Assembly: GCA_905339165.1 (NCBI GenBank)
Contig: CAJPFH010000003.1
Coordinates: forward strand, 116,226-180,225
Direction of reading: 5' to 3'
Source: Flavobacteriales bacterium
Lineage (GTDB): Bacteria > Bacteroidota > Bacteroidia > Flavobacteriales_E > Vicingaceae
DNA: 64,000 bases
The translations under genes were made by a program, and so were the position numbers. Positions 17,207 to 26,551 of the stretch are shown one piece after another (within the stretch, counting starts at the first letter, position 1; each line of letters starts with the position of its first letter). The notes below the pieces were generated by a model. That model saw nothing but the letters and a program-made list of their open reading frames with translations. It did no database searches and was not told where the DNA came from.

Positions 17207-17848
17207 TCAGTTCAAAAACGGATTGAATTCTTTTTCGTGTTTTATAGAAGTTTCCGGTCCGTGGCCACAATAAACCGTGTACTCATCGGGTAAAGCAAAC
17301 ATTTTTTCTTTTATACTTTTTATTAGCGTATCAAAGTCCCCCCCGGGCAAGTCGGTACGACCAATGCTTTCATAAAAAAGGACATCGCCATTTATCACAA
17401 ATTGTTGGGCATGGCAAACAAAAGCTAAATGGCCGGGTGAATGACCGGGCACAAACAGCAGTTCTAAAATACTGTTCCCAAAAGTAAATTTTTGATTTTC
17501 ATTCAGGTAATCTTGAGGTTTTTGAGGATTGCTTGCATTGGGTATTCCGTACATTTTGCCAATTTGCTCAACACTCTCTATATTAAAGTTCTCTGCTGGG
17601 TGCATTTCGGGCAGTAAGCCGTATTTTTTTAAAATATAATTACAGCCAAGTACGTGGTCTATATGGGCATGGGTAAGCAAAAGGCTAACTGGTTTCAATT
17701 GGTTCTTTTCTATAAAATCGCTCAAGGTATACTCCTCTTCGGTGTAGTAACAACCGGGGTCAATAATAACACATTCTTTCGTTTCATCAAATAAAATAAA
17801 AGTGTTTTCTTGAAACGGATTGAAGCTGAATTTTTCTACAATAATCAT
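17207..17848 (-). CDS. Metallo-beta-lactamase-fold hydrolase (glyoxalase II-like)
   Basis: 213 residues. Binuclear zinc motif THAHIDH (HxHxDH) at about residues 59-65, downstream His in FVPGHSPGHLAF, Asp in INGDVLFYESIGRTD and the last His in VYCGHGPETS. The order and the NGDVLF...GRTDLPGG segment match the YcbL/GloB-like subgroup. It hydrolyses a thioester or ester in the cytoplasm, natural substrate unknown. It is convergent with the kynurenine operon (21-bp gap, no terminator seen). The start is the ATG leading MIIVEKFSFNPFQENTFIL, a usual N-terminus for the family. Confidence 0.9.
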   Translation of the reverse strand: MIIVEKFSFNPFQENTFILFDETKECVIIDPGCYYTEEEYTLSDFIEKNQLKPVSLLLTHAHIDHVLGCNYILKKYGLLPEMHPAENFNIESVEQIGKMYGIPNASNPQKPQDYLNENQKFTFGNSILELLFVPGHSPGHLAFVCHAQQFVINGDVLFYESIGRTDLPGGDFDTLIKSIKEKMFALPDEYTVYCGHGPETSIKHEKEFNPFLN

Positions 17849-17931
17849 AAGTGGAAATTATACGCTTCAAAAGTACCATTTCCCAATGTAAATTCTTATC
17901 TTTACGCGTTGCTTATTAAACGAGTTTTGTA

Positions 17932-20900
17932 GTGTACTCTTGTTCACGATTCATATTATTAATTGGTTTTGTTTTTGCTCTAACACAGGCTAACAGCCAA
18001 TTTTATAATGGCTCGCAAACCGAATTTGGTAAAAACCGAGTACAATACGATGGATTTAATTGGCAGTATTTCCGTTTTAAAAAATATGAAACCTATTTTT
18101 ACGAAGGTGGAAAAGATTTGGCTGAATACACCGCCAGAGTGGCCGATAAGTATATAAGCGAAACCGAAGAGTATTTTGATTTTTTTGTGGAAGATCGTAT
18201 CCAGTTTGTTATCTATAAAAAACTTTCACAGTTTAAGCAAAGCAATGTAGGCATAGTAGATAATGAACAATATAATATTGGCGGGGTTTCACAAATATTC
18301 GGTTCAAAAGTTTTTTTATATTTTGACGGAAGCTATACCAATTTGGAAACCCAAATAAAAGCAGGTATTTCTGAAGTATTCTTGAACCAAATTGTATATG
18401 GAAGTAATTGGCGGGAGGTTTTAAAAAATTCTTCGCTCATGGTTTTTCCGGAGTGGTACATGAAAGGTCTTATTTCATACCAATCACGGGGTTGGACACC
18501 GGAAGTAGAAAACCGAATTAAAGACGGTATCTCTACCGGAAAGTTTAAAAAGTTCAATAAACTACAAGGCGATGAAGCCATTTTAGCGGGGCATGCCATT
18601 TGGCATTACATTGCCGAAACCTATGGTGCCTCTGTTATTCCGAATATTATTTCTATGGCTAGGCTAAGCCGGAATATAGAAAGTGGATTTCTCTTTGTGC
18701 TGGGCATGTCTATAAAAAGTTTAAGTAAAGAGTATCAGGCTTATTATGAAGATAAATTTTCGGCACAAGACAGAATTTCTGTTTCAGTACCCGATAGTGA
18801 AGTAAAAATTAAAACCCGAAGAAATCGGGTATATATGCACCTTCTCCTCTCTGCCGATGGAGAACACGTGGCTTATGTTACGAATCAGATGGGGCAATAC
18901 AAGGTGTTTCTGTACAACATCAAAACAAAAAAAAGAAAACTTTTATACAAAGGAGATAAAAGGTTAGATCGGATAAACGATTATTCCTTTCCCGTATTAG
19001 GTTGGCATCCATCGGGTAAAACGCTTGCTTTTTTTGCAGAGTATAAAGGAAAAGTATTATTGATGCAATACGATTTAGAATCGCAGTTGCTCGAAACCAA
19101 ACCCGTCTTTTTGCTAGATAAGGTACTTTCTTTTTCATACTATCCAAATGGCCGGCAAATGGTTCTATCGGCTGTTCATAAAGGGCGGTCTGACCTATAC
19201 CTCTACAATATTGGTCCTAACACACAAAAAAAACTTACCGATGATCCTTACGATGATTTAAACCCTTCATTTATTGCGAATACGGGCAATATTGTATTTG
19301 AATCGAACAGACCCGATGATACCCTTAGGCAAAAAGTAGAAATTAATCTTATGCCCTTGCATTATGATGTTTTTATTTTAGACCCTGCTAACGATAAGGT
19401 ATTGCAACGCGTAACAAATACTCCTGCTATTTCTGAAAAAATGCCCACCTCAAAAGATTCATTGTTGTATTTTTTGGCTCCATACAACGGAACCATTAAT
19501 CGCTATTCGGCTTATTTCGATAGTACCATTTCTCACATAGATACCTCCATACATTATAGTTATTTCTATGTAACCAAACCCGTTTCTAACTACCGAAGAA
19601 ATATAGAAGAATATAACATTGAACCGAAAAATAATAGTTACACCAAAATAACATACAACAAAGGCAAATACAGGCTTTACTTAAATAAAATAGATGATTT
19701 CGAATGGTCGAAAGAACAAAGTAAAGGGCAAGATAAAAGTACCGACAAAGTACAGATTAAAGCAGAGTCCTTTATGGTATACCCTGCTTTTACCGATACT
19801 GTTTTTGAGAAGGGCGAGGTAGATATTAAAAATTATCGCTTTGAAGAAGAATTAAATGCAGAAGTAAAAGTTAAAAAGAAAGTAGTAACTATTGGCAATG
19901 AAAACAACGAGAAGAAAAAAGAGAAGCCTAAAATGGGCATAATAGCTAATGCCTCACAATCCGACACATCGGAAACGGAAGCCTTTAAATTAACCCAACA
20001 ACGCAAATATTTCCTCTCTTTTTTAAACGATAATTCCGTTACACAACTCAATGGAAATTTTGTAAATGGGCAGTATCAAATGTTTAATGGTGGCCCATAT
20101 ATAAGTCCGGGACTTGGTGCCGTAGTGCGTTTTGGAATAAGTGATGTAATGGAAGACCATAAAATTTATGGAGGAATAAGAATTGGGGGGAATGGAATGG
20201 AATATTTTATGGGCTATCAGAATTTAGCCCGCAGACTGGATAAGGAAGTCATTGCAACACGCAGAGAAAACAGACAAACCCGAGGCCTTTCGGTTTACGG
20301 GTTTAGAACCAACGAGCTTTTGTATTCATTAAAATACCCGTTTAGCGAGGTATCAAGCATTAGAGCGGTGTTAGGCATACGGCATGATAATGTGGTTCCC
20401 AAATCAACCGAACTCAGTATGCTGGCACAACAGCCGTTCAACGATTACTGGGGAGTAGCCAAATTATCATACGTGTTCGATAATTCCCGTTTTCGTATGC
20501 TGAATATTTACTACGGAACCAAGTTTAAACTTTTTGCAGAATATTATCAACAAGCAGAAAAAAACAGCGAGGTGTTTACATTTGCCGACAACCCATTAAT
20601 TGGTTTATACAAAGACCGAATTCACACCATTGTAATGGGAATGGATTTTCGTAGATACCAAAAAATTCATCGAGAACTTATTTGGGTAACTCGTGTGGCT
20701 GGAGGAACTTCGTTTGGTTCGCAAAAACTCATTCACTATTTAGGTAGTGTTGACGACTGGATTATACTGGGTAACCGAGACCGATTTAATTATGAACAAA
20801 AAATAGATTATTCTCAGAACTACCGTTTTCAAACATTAGCTTCGCCCATGCGAGGGTTTAACCAAAACATTCGAAACGGAAATAATTTTGCCGTTGTAAA

Positions 20901-21240
20901 TTCAGAAATTCGATGGCCAATTTTTAAATATTTTTCTCAGAGACCTATCAAATCAGCATTTATAACGAATTTCCAAATAGCCGCCTTTGGCGATTTGGGA
21001 TGTGCCTGGAATGGGCTTTCGCCTTATTCCGACCAAAATTCTTTAAATAAAAAAGAAATTATTGATGGCCCCATTACCATTACGCTGTTCGATAACTATG
21101 AACCCATTGTAGGCGGATATGGCTTTGGTGTAAGAACCAAATTTTTGGGTTACTTTGTAAAAGCAGATTGGGCTTGGGGTGTGGTAGATAGAGTAATACA
21201 AAAGCCAATTTTTTATCTTTCTTTAAGTTTAGATATTTAA
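17932..21240 (+). CDS. Large exported protein: peptidase-MA-like domain, TolB-type propeller, C-terminal beta-barrel
   Basis: 1102 residues from a GTG start; signal peptide 1-23 (ends ANSQFYN). Residues about 40-280 resemble peptidase MA/gluzincin proteins (EWYMKGLISYQSRGW, AGHAIWHYIAETYG) but the HExxH position reads AGISEVFLNQ, so the zinc site is missing. About 290-540 hold PD40-type propeller blades (LSADGEHVAYVTNQ, LGWHPSGKTLAFFA, YYPNGRQMVLSA, NPSFIANTGNIVFES). A Lys/Glu-rich linker near 645-680 leads to an outer-membrane barrel from about 720 (GGPYISPGLGAVVRFGISD, IYGGIRIGG) to the C-terminus ending LSLSLDI. Probably anchored in the outer membrane with propeller and pseudo-peptidase in the periplasm. 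No ATG exists nearby, so GTG is taken as start. Exact function unknown. Confidence 0.8.
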   Translation: MYSCSRFILLIGFVFALTQANSQFYNGSQTEFGKNRVQYDGFNWQYFRFKKYETYFYEGGKDLAEYTARVADKYISETEEYFDFFVEDRIQFVIYKKLSQFKQSNVGIVDNEQYNIGGVSQIFGSKVFLYFDGSYTNLETQIKAGISEVFLNQIVYGSNWREVLKNSSLMVFPEWYMKGLISYQSRGWTPEVENRIKDGISTGKFKKFNKLQGDEAILAGHAIWHYIAETYGASVIPNIISMARLSRNIESGFLFVLGMSIKSLSKEYQAYYEDKFSAQDRISVSVPDSEVKIKTRRNRVYMHLLLSADGEHVAYVTNQMGQYKVFLYNIKTKKRKLLYKGDKRLDRINDYSFPVLGWHPSGKTLAFFAEYKGKVLLMQYDLESQLLETKPVFLLDKVLSFSYYPNGRQMVLSAVHKGRSDLYLYNIGPNTQKKLTDDPYDDLNPSFIANTGNIVFESNRPDDTLRQKVEINLMPLHYDVFILDPANDKVLQRVTNTPAISEKMPTSKDSLLYFLAPYNGTINRYSAYFDSTISHIDTSIHYSYFYVTKPVSNYRRNIEEYNIEPKNNSYTKITYNKGKYRLYLNKIDDFEWSKEQSKGQDKSTDKVQIKAESFMVYPAFTDTVFEKGEVDIKNYRFEEELNAEVKVKKKVVTIGNENNEKKKEKPKMGIIANASQSDTSETEAFKLTQQRKYFLSFLNDNSVTQLNGNFVNGQYQMFNGGPYISPGLGAVVRFGISDVMEDHKIYGGIRIGGNGMEYFMGYQNLARRLDKEVIATRRENRQTRGLSVYGFRTNELLYSLKYPFSEVSSIRAVLGIRHDNVVPKSTELSMLAQQPFNDYWGVAKLSYVFDNSRFRMLNIYYGTKFKLFAEYYQQAEKNSEVFTFADNPLIGLYKDRIHTIVMGMDFRRYQKIHRELIWVTRVAGGTSFGSQKLIHYLGSVDDWIILGNRDRFNYEQKIDYSQNYRFQTLASPMRGFNQNIRNGNNFAVVNSEIRWPIFKYFSQRPIKSAFITNFQIAAFGDLGCAWNGLSPYSDQNSLNKKEIIDGPITITLFDNYEPIVGGYGFGVRTKFLGYFVKADWAWGVVDRVIQKPIFYLSLSLDI

Positions 21241-21251
21241 TTTTTCTAATT

Positions 21252-21626
21252 ATGAGCATACTAACCATAGTAACCCTTTTGTTAATTGGTATAATTGCCG
21301 GTATTTTAAGCGGAATGATTGGTATTGGAGGCGGAATAGTTATTGTGCCGGCTTTGGTTTTCTTTGTAGGACTATCACAGCTTACAGCACAAGGAACCAG
21401 TCTAGCCATTATGTTGCCACCTGTGGGTTTTATGGCAGTTTACAACTATCACAAAGCCGGAAATTTAGAGTGGAAATACGCCTTACTTATTTCTTTGGCT
21501 TTTGTAGTAGGAGGGTATATTGGCTCAAAGCTTTCCATAGATGTGTTCAGCGAATCAATGGTAAAAAAAATATTTGGAATGATATTGCTGCTAGTGGCTT
21601 TTAAGTTGGTTTTTATCGATAAATAA
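21252..21626 (+). CDS. Half-size TauE/SafE-family membrane protein
   Basis: 124 residues with four membrane segments. The TauE signature is in the first segment: GIIAGILSGMIGIGGGIVIVP, then a second LTAQGTSLAIMLPP motif and a GGYIGSKLS motif. Full-length TauE proteins are about 250 residues with two such halves; this is exactly one half and has clean ends (ATG start, stop after a Lys), so it looks like a native single-repeat form that would dimerise, rather than a broken gene. Possible anion or sulfur-compound exporter; substrate unknown. It follows the large propeller-barrel gene by 11 bp. Confidence 0.82.
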   Translation: MSILTIVTLLLIGIIAGILSGMIGIGGGIVIVPALVFFVGLSQLTAQGTSLAIMLPPVGFMAVYNYHKAGNLEWKYALLISLAFVVGGYIGSKLSIDVFSESMVKKIFGMILLLVAFKLVFIDK

Positions 21627-21694
21627 TTTCTTTGAACTTTATAAAAAAATATACAGAATAGGTTAGAGTCCCTTTTTGAATAAGATTTATTACG

Positions 21695-22303
21695 TTGAAT
21701 TTAGGAGAATACATATTAAGTTTTTATTCAATTTTTATTGGAATAGCGGCATCAACGATAATAATAAATTGGGCAAGAATTTTAAAAAATTTTCCACATG
21801 AAAAAATTCTCTGGCATCAATATGTTTGGTCTTTGTTATTTTTTTTGATTATTGTTTGGGAGTGGTTTATAAAGAGGGATTATAGTCAAGCTAACTCCCC
21901 GGTGCTGCTCTTAATTACTCTTGTAAATCCCATTTTAATCTATTTTATTAGCTACTCAATACTTCCTCAAACAGAAAATGATTATTCATTTGAAAGCCAA
22001 AAGTCCAAAATATCTATTTTAACTATTATGTGGACGTTCAATAAATTTATACTAAGCGGAAATAGTTTGTTGGATTTTACATACTCAAAAATTGAATACA
22101 TTCTAATTATAATAATTTATATTATTCTTTTTTTCGATAAACGAGAGCTTATTTGGAAAATATCATCTGTTGTAGTTTTTCTGTTTTTTATTTCGCTATT
22201 TGCGGGGTTTGTTGGGCATATTAATTTAATAGCTTTCCTAGCGATTTGTGTACTTTCTTATTTTCTCCATTTAGTTTTAAATAAAATTATCAGAGTGCTA
22301 TAG
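21695..22303 (+). CDS. Unknown integral membrane protein
   Basis: 202 residues from a TTG start, with about six to seven hydrophobic segments and very high Ile/Leu/Phe content. Not recognised. An internal charged loop (TENDYSFESQKSK) separates the two halves. The first in-frame Met after the start is about residue 108, so TTG at 21695 is the only reasonable start. AT content looks higher than the neighbours. No motif suggests a role; it could be a stand-alone transporter-like or sensor-like membrane protein. Neighbours do not help: TauE-like gene upstream, T9SS type B protein downstream. Confidence 0.6.
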   Translation: MNLGEYILSFYSIFIGIAASTIIINWARILKNFPHEKILWHQYVWSLLFFLIIVWEWFIKRDYSQANSPVLLLITLVNPILIYFISYSILPQTENDYSFESQKSKISILTIMWTFNKFILSGNSLLDFTYSKIEYILIIIIYIILFFDKRELIWKISSVVVFLFFISLFAGFVGHINLIAFLAICVLSYFLHLVLNKIIRVL

Positions 22304-22381
22304 AATGGGGTTTTCTGAAATTTATCTAAACTACATAAATCGTGTTTTTAGAATAAATTTTTTACTTACAAAATATTTTTT

Positions 22382-22389
22382 TACATTTG
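22382..22389 (+). promoter_or_regulatory. Candidate minus-7 box TACATTTG
   Basis: TAnnTTTG match 25 bp before the ATG at 22415. No minus-33 TTG at standard spacing. Confidence 0.4.
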
Positions 22390-22414
22390 TTTATTAGTTC
22401 ATTATAAAGCTACT

Positions 22415-24190
22415 ATGAGAAAAAAAAGTAACAATAGGCTTATCGCGTTTTTGCTAACGTCAATAGCTTCATTTACTGTTAATGCTCAAAATGTATTGTT
22501 TAATCAAGGCAGCATATATGTTGCAAACGGAGGAATTGTTCAAGTAAACGGAAATACACTTAATACAGGAGCAGGTACCACATTAACAAACCATGGCAGT
22601 TTTACCGTGGCCAATAGTTTTAATAATGGCGATTTTGAAATAAGCAACAACGCTGTAGTTTCCGGAAATGGTGATTATTTTGTAGAAAATAACTGGATAA
22701 ATAATGCCACCTTTACCGCAAACCAAAGCGAGGTAACACTTAATGGAAACAATCAGTTAATAACCGGTTCGGTGGTTACCACTTTCCATGATTTAACACT
22801 TACCGGAACAGGTGTAAAAACACAAACGATAGATGCCAATATTGATGCAACAGGAACACTTAATTTAAATGACAGAGAGTTGGCAACTGCCACAAACTCT
22901 ATGTTCGTATTAAACCCTTCAACCACTTCTATTACTAACAATACAACTCCTGGAAACGAAGGTTTTGTAAGCAGCTTGGCTCCGGGTACCCTCTCTCGCG
23001 AAACAAACACTAACGCCCCTTACCTATATCCGGTAGGTTCGAGTGTGGCCGTTACCCGTTACAGACCGGTTGAGCTAACTCCTAATGATGCTAATGCGGC
23101 AACTTATACGGTACGTTTTATAAATCACAACCCCGATATTGACGGGTTTAGCCGAAATATAAACGATGGCCTTGTTTGTCAGGCAAACGATACTTTTTAC
23201 CATGCCATACTTAGAACAACCGGAAACTCACCTGCCGATATTCGATTACATTACATTGCAGGTACCGATGGCAATTATGATGGTATGGCACATTGGAGAA
23301 CCAACAATAACCAGTGGAATGATATGGCCACTACCACCCCCGGAACTGCCGGTATTTTTGCCACCCTTACCCGAAGTACCTGGCAATTTGCAAATCCGGG
23401 AGAGCCTTATGTACTAACAGAACAAGCTCCACTAGCTCCTACTATTTCAGGGGACACTATATTGTGCATAGGTTCCACTTCAACCACCTTCACTGCTTCG
23501 GGTGGAAATGGAAATTATATTTGGACAGTACCCTCTGGCGTTGTAATTACAGACAGCACTTCTAATAGTATAACTGTAAATTGGAATACAGGCCCAGGCA
23601 CGGTTTCCGTTATTTCGGCCAGCCAGTCGGGTGGATGTAATTCGGCTCCGGCCTCACTTAATATTAATGTATATACAGGCCCCTCGGCCTACGGATATAG
23701 CGATACGAATAGGGTTTTTGCTAACCATCCTATTTTGTTTACCGATACAAGTCAAGGTAATCCTGTTTCTTGGAACTGGGATTTTGGTGACGGCAGTTCT
23801 TCTACTGTTCAAAACCCATGGCACACTTTTCCAGGCCCCGGAACTTATCAGGTTATACTTACTGTAGTAGATTCTAATGGATGTTCTGATACAGCTCATG
23901 TTTGGATAGAAATTATTGATGGCATATTAATTCCTAATGTATTTTCTCCAAACGGAGATGGTAGTAATGATGTGTTCTTCATATCGGGTGGTGGTTTTGA
24001 AGAGTTTGAGATAAAAATATTTAATCGTTGGGGTTCGCAAATGTTTGAGGCAAAGGCTCCTCAAATTGCATGGGACGGAAGAACCAATGCCGGTCTTGAA
24101 GTTTCTGCCGGAACTTACTACTTTACGTTAACAGCAAAATCTAAAACCACCGATTACAGTACAACGGGGTATATTACGGTGTTCAAGTAA
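22415..24190 (+). CDS. Secreted PKD-domain protein with T9SS type B sorting domain
   Basis: 591 residues. Signal peptide 1-24 (ends TVNAQN), then Asn/Gly-rich beta-helix-like repeats (NGGIVQVNGNTL, NNGDFEISNNAVV, NNWINNATF) to about 180, a cell-surface beta domain, an Ig-like segment around 340-420, and a PKD domain about 425-500 with WNWDFGDGSS and GTYQVILTVVD. The last 86 residues (506-591) are a type B (gliding-motility-associated) sorting domain: IPNVFSPNGDGSND, IKIFNRWGSQMFE, WDGRTNAG, GTYYFTL, and GYITVFK. Exported by T9SS and likely surface attached; adhesin-like. It ends 7 bp before the convergent SerA-like gene. Confidence 0.92.
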   Translation: MRKKSNNRLIAFLLTSIASFTVNAQNVLFNQGSIYVANGGIVQVNGNTLNTGAGTTLTNHGSFTVANSFNNGDFEISNNAVVSGNGDYFVENNWINNATFTANQSEVTLNGNNQLITGSVVTTFHDLTLTGTGVKTQTIDANIDATGTLNLNDRELATATNSMFVLNPSTTSITNNTTPGNEGFVSSLAPGTLSRETNTNAPYLYPVGSSVAVTRYRPVELTPNDANAATYTVRFINHNPDIDGFSRNINDGLVCQANDTFYHAILRTTGNSPADIRLHYIAGTDGNYDGMAHWRTNNNQWNDMATTTPGTAGIFATLTRSTWQFANPGEPYVLTEQAPLAPTISGDTILCIGSTSTTFTASGGNGNYIWTVPSGVVITDSTSNSITVNWNTGPGTVSVISASQSGGCNSAPASLNINVYTGPSAYGYSDTNRVFANHPILFTDTSQGNPVSWNWDFGDGSSSTVQNPWHTFPGPGTYQVILTVVDSNGCSDTAHVWIEIIDGILIPNVFSPNGDGSNDVFFISGGGFEEFEIKIFNRWGSQMFEAKAPQIAWDGRTNAGLEVSAGTYYFTLTAKSKTTDYSTTGYITVFK

Positions 24191-24197
24191 AATAGAA

Positions 24198-25136
24198 TTA
24201 GCAAAAATCGCTTAAAATTTTATCGGCCAAAACAGAGGAAAGTTTAATGTAGCTTTCTTGCGTCCATCCGGCTATGTGAGGAGAGAGGATTACATTATCG
24301 TTATTTGCTAATAAACGAAATGCTTCCGGAAGTTCATCGCTGTTTAGATTTTCGAAACTTACTTTTTCGTATTCCAATACATCTAAACATGCTCCTTTTA
24401 TTTTTCCATTTTTTAGGGCTTCTACTAAGTGATTCGTGTTTACATTCTTACCCCTGGCAGTATTAATAAGGTAAAATGGTTTTGCAAATTGATTGATAAA
24501 TTCTTGATTTATGTAATAAAGAGTTTCCTCTGTTAAAGGCAGGTGAATGCTTAAAATATCTGTTTTTTCAAAAACTTCCTGAAGTGAACATTCGGTAACA
24601 TATTCGTTTCCGAAGTTCTTCTTGTATTTATCGTAAGCTAATATGTTGCACTGAAAACCTTTTAGTCTTTGAGCAAAGGCGGCACCCATATAGCCATAAC
24701 CAATAATGCCAACAGTTTTATCTGAAATTTCAAGGCCTCTATTTTTTTCTCTATTCCAAATTCCTTGTTTTGCTTCAGTATTGGAGCGGCATAGGTGGTT
24801 AAATAAAGAAAGTAACATTCCCACTGCATGTTCTGCTACTGCATCTCGGTTGCCTTCGGGCGAGTGGTAACATTTAATTCCCTTTTGTAAAGCATAAGGT
24901 ATATCAATGTTTTCCATTCCTGCTCCTGAGCGGGCAATAAATTTAAGTCGAGTGGCCTTGTCGATAAAAAAAGTATCTATCTTAAATCGGCTGCGAATAA
25001 CAATTCCATCAAATTCGTGAATGATTTTTTCTACTTCAGTTTTGGTTTTTTGATATTCGTGCAGGCATACAAAGCCTTTTTCGGTAAGTCTTTGTTCTAG
25101 TATAGGGTGAACGCTATCTAAAAAAAGTATTTTCAA
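24198..25136 (-). CDS. SerA-like NAD-dependent 2-hydroxyacid dehydrogenase
   Basis: 312 residues, D-2-hydroxyacid dehydrogenase fold without a C-terminal ACT domain. NAD-binding GIIGYGYMGAAFA (about 140-152), catalytic Arg in NTARGKNV, Glu in LDVLEYEK, His in LSPHIAGWT. The GAGMENID motif is the substrate-side loop of the SerA family. It probably oxidises 3-phosphoglycerate or a related acid in the cytoplasm; without an ACT domain serine feedback is unlikely to act directly. Its ATG overlaps the mgtE stop by 4 bp, so the two are coupled. Other family members (glyoxylate, hydroxypyruvate reductases) cannot be excluded. Confidence 0.85.
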   Translation of the reverse strand: MKILFLDSVHPILEQRLTEKGFVCLHEYQKTKTEVEKIIHEFDGIVIRSRFKIDTFFIDKATRLKFIARSGAGMENIDIPYALQKGIKCYHSPEGNRDAVAEHAVGMLLSLFNHLCRSNTEAKQGIWNREKNRGLEISDKTVGIIGYGYMGAAFAQRLKGFQCNILAYDKYKKNFGNEYVTECSLQEVFEKTDILSIHLPLTEETLYYINQEFINQFAKPFYLINTARGKNVNTNHLVEALKNGKIKGACLDVLEYEKVSFENLNSDELPEAFRLLANNDNVILSPHIAGWTQESYIKLSSVLADKILSDFC

Positions 25137-26491
25137 TGGGGTATGTATAGTAAGTGTCCGGCTAAAAAGTAAATAAATAAACCCGAAACATCGTTCATAG
25201 TAGTAATAAAGGGTCCGGTAGCCAATGCCGGATTGATATCGTATTTATCTAGAACTAGAGGAACGAAAGTGCCCAAAATAGTAGCAAATACGATGACAGA
25301 AATTAGTGCAATACCAACAGTTAAGCCAAGCTGAAAAGAATCATTTAAAAAGAAATTGTAGGTGAAAATAATGGTAGAGCATACGATACCATTTACTAAG
25401 CCTACTAGAAGTTCTTTAAAAAGTTTCGGTAAAATGCCTGTAAATCCTAGAGAGTTGTTTGCTAATCCTTGTACTACAATTGCCGAGGATTGCACTCCTG
25501 CATTTCCACCCATGGCGGCAATAAGCGGAATAAAAAGAGCCATTTCCGGGTAGATTTGGATTTCGGATTCGTAGTTCCCGATGATACGAGAGCCTAAAAT
25601 TCCGCCCAATAATCCGATTAAAAGCCATGGTAAACGCGAACGACTTAAAATCCAAACACTGTCGCTATGCTCTACTTTTTCTGAGATACCCGATGCTAAT
25701 TGGAAATCTTTTTCTGCTTCCTCTTTTATAACATCTACTACGTCATCAATGGTAATCCGGCCCAGCAACCGACCTAATTTATCTACCACCGGAACGACTA
25801 CCAAGTCGTATTTTTCCATAATGTTAGATACTTCTTCGGAGCTAGTAGAGGCTTCTACGAAAACAATATCTTTTTTGTAAATATCGCTCACTTTGGCCTC
25901 TTCCGGGGTTAGTAGTAGTTTTTTTAGAGAGAGTAAACCTAGCAATTTACCTCTGTCATCAATCACATAGGTGGTATAAAAATCTTCAATTTCTTCGGCT
26001 TGTTTTCTTACTTCCTTTATGCATTTTTGTACACTCCAATTGATGTTAACGGCAATAAGTTCTTTTGCCATCAGTCCCCCGGCAGTGTCTTCATCATAAT
26101 TCAGTAAATCTACAATATCACTGGCTTGTTCGGCATCTTCAATGTGCGAAATTACCTCGTCTTTAACAGAGTCGGGAAGTTCTGAAATAATATCGGCAGC
26201 ATCGTCCGATTCCATGTTTTCGATAAATTCTTGTGCAATTTCCTTTGAGGTAAATTGTGTAAGAAATTTTTCGCGAACATCTTCTTCCATTTCTACCAAT
26301 ACATCTCCTGCAATTTCTTTGTCGAGAAATTGATAAAATTGAATCGATTCTTCCGAGTCTAACTGGTCTAAAATTTCGGCAAGGTCGGCAGGGTGGAGGG
26401 TGCTTATTTTTTCCTGAATAAAAGATTGGTTACCAAGTTTTATTGCACCTCGTAATTCATCTAAAAATTCTTTGGTAAGTTCAAAATTCAT
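25133..26491 (-). CDS. mgtE: Magnesium transporter MgtE
   Basis: 452 residues. Cytoplasmic N domain with acidic repeats (LHPADLAEILDQLD, ADIISELPDS), two CBS domains about 135-255 (GLMAKELIAV, VVPVVDKLGRLLGRITIDD), then five membrane segments from about 285 with GGNAGVQSSAIVVQGLA and the ion-selectivity loop in GPFITTMNDVSG (Asp near the P-I-T-T motif). It lets Mg2+ enter and the N and CBS domains act as the Mg sensor. It overlaps the next gene by 4 bp. A TACCTTTG box at 26512-26519 lies 20 bp upstream. No M-box riboswitch fits in this short leader. Confidence 0.95.
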   Translation of the reverse strand: MNFELTKEFLDELRGAIKLGNQSFIQEKISTLHPADLAEILDQLDSEESIQFYQFLDKEIAGDVLVEMEEDVREKFLTQFTSKEIAQEFIENMESDDAADIISELPDSVKDEVISHIEDAEQASDIVDLLNYDEDTAGGLMAKELIAVNINWSVQKCIKEVRKQAEEIEDFYTTYVIDDRGKLLGLLSLKKLLLTPEEAKVSDIYKKDIVFVEASTSSEEVSNIMEKYDLVVVPVVDKLGRLLGRITIDDVVDVIKEEAEKDFQLASGISEKVEHSDSVWILSRSRLPWLLIGLLGGILGSRIIGNYESEIQIYPEMALFIPLIAAMGGNAGVQSSAIVVQGLANNSLGFTGILPKLFKELLVGLVNGIVCSTIIFTYNFFLNDSFQLGLTVGIALISVIVFATILGTFVPLVLDKYDINPALATGPFITTMNDVSGLFIYFLAGHLLYIPH

Positions 26492-26511
26492 GCACCCGCA
26501 TTTTAAGAGTG

Positions 26512-26519
26512 CAAAGGTA
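26512..26519 (-). promoter_or_regulatory. Candidate minus-7 box TACCTTTG for mgtE
   Basis: TAnnTTTG match on the minus strand, 20 bp before the mgtE ATG, in the 60-bp gap below rsmA. This would let mgtE and the SerA-like gene be transcribed apart from the upstream housekeeping run. Confidence 0.5.
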
Positions 26520-26551
26520 GTATAATTAGCCTTTTAATCTTATGCTCAAGA

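Noticed and set aside
21252..21626. TauE pseudogene
   Set aside because: Complete start, stop and four helices with the key motifs; no leftover second half in the following DNA.
26492..26551. M-box riboswitch before mgtE
   Set aside because: The gap to rsmA is only 60 bp and holds a promoter box; far too short for the aptamer.
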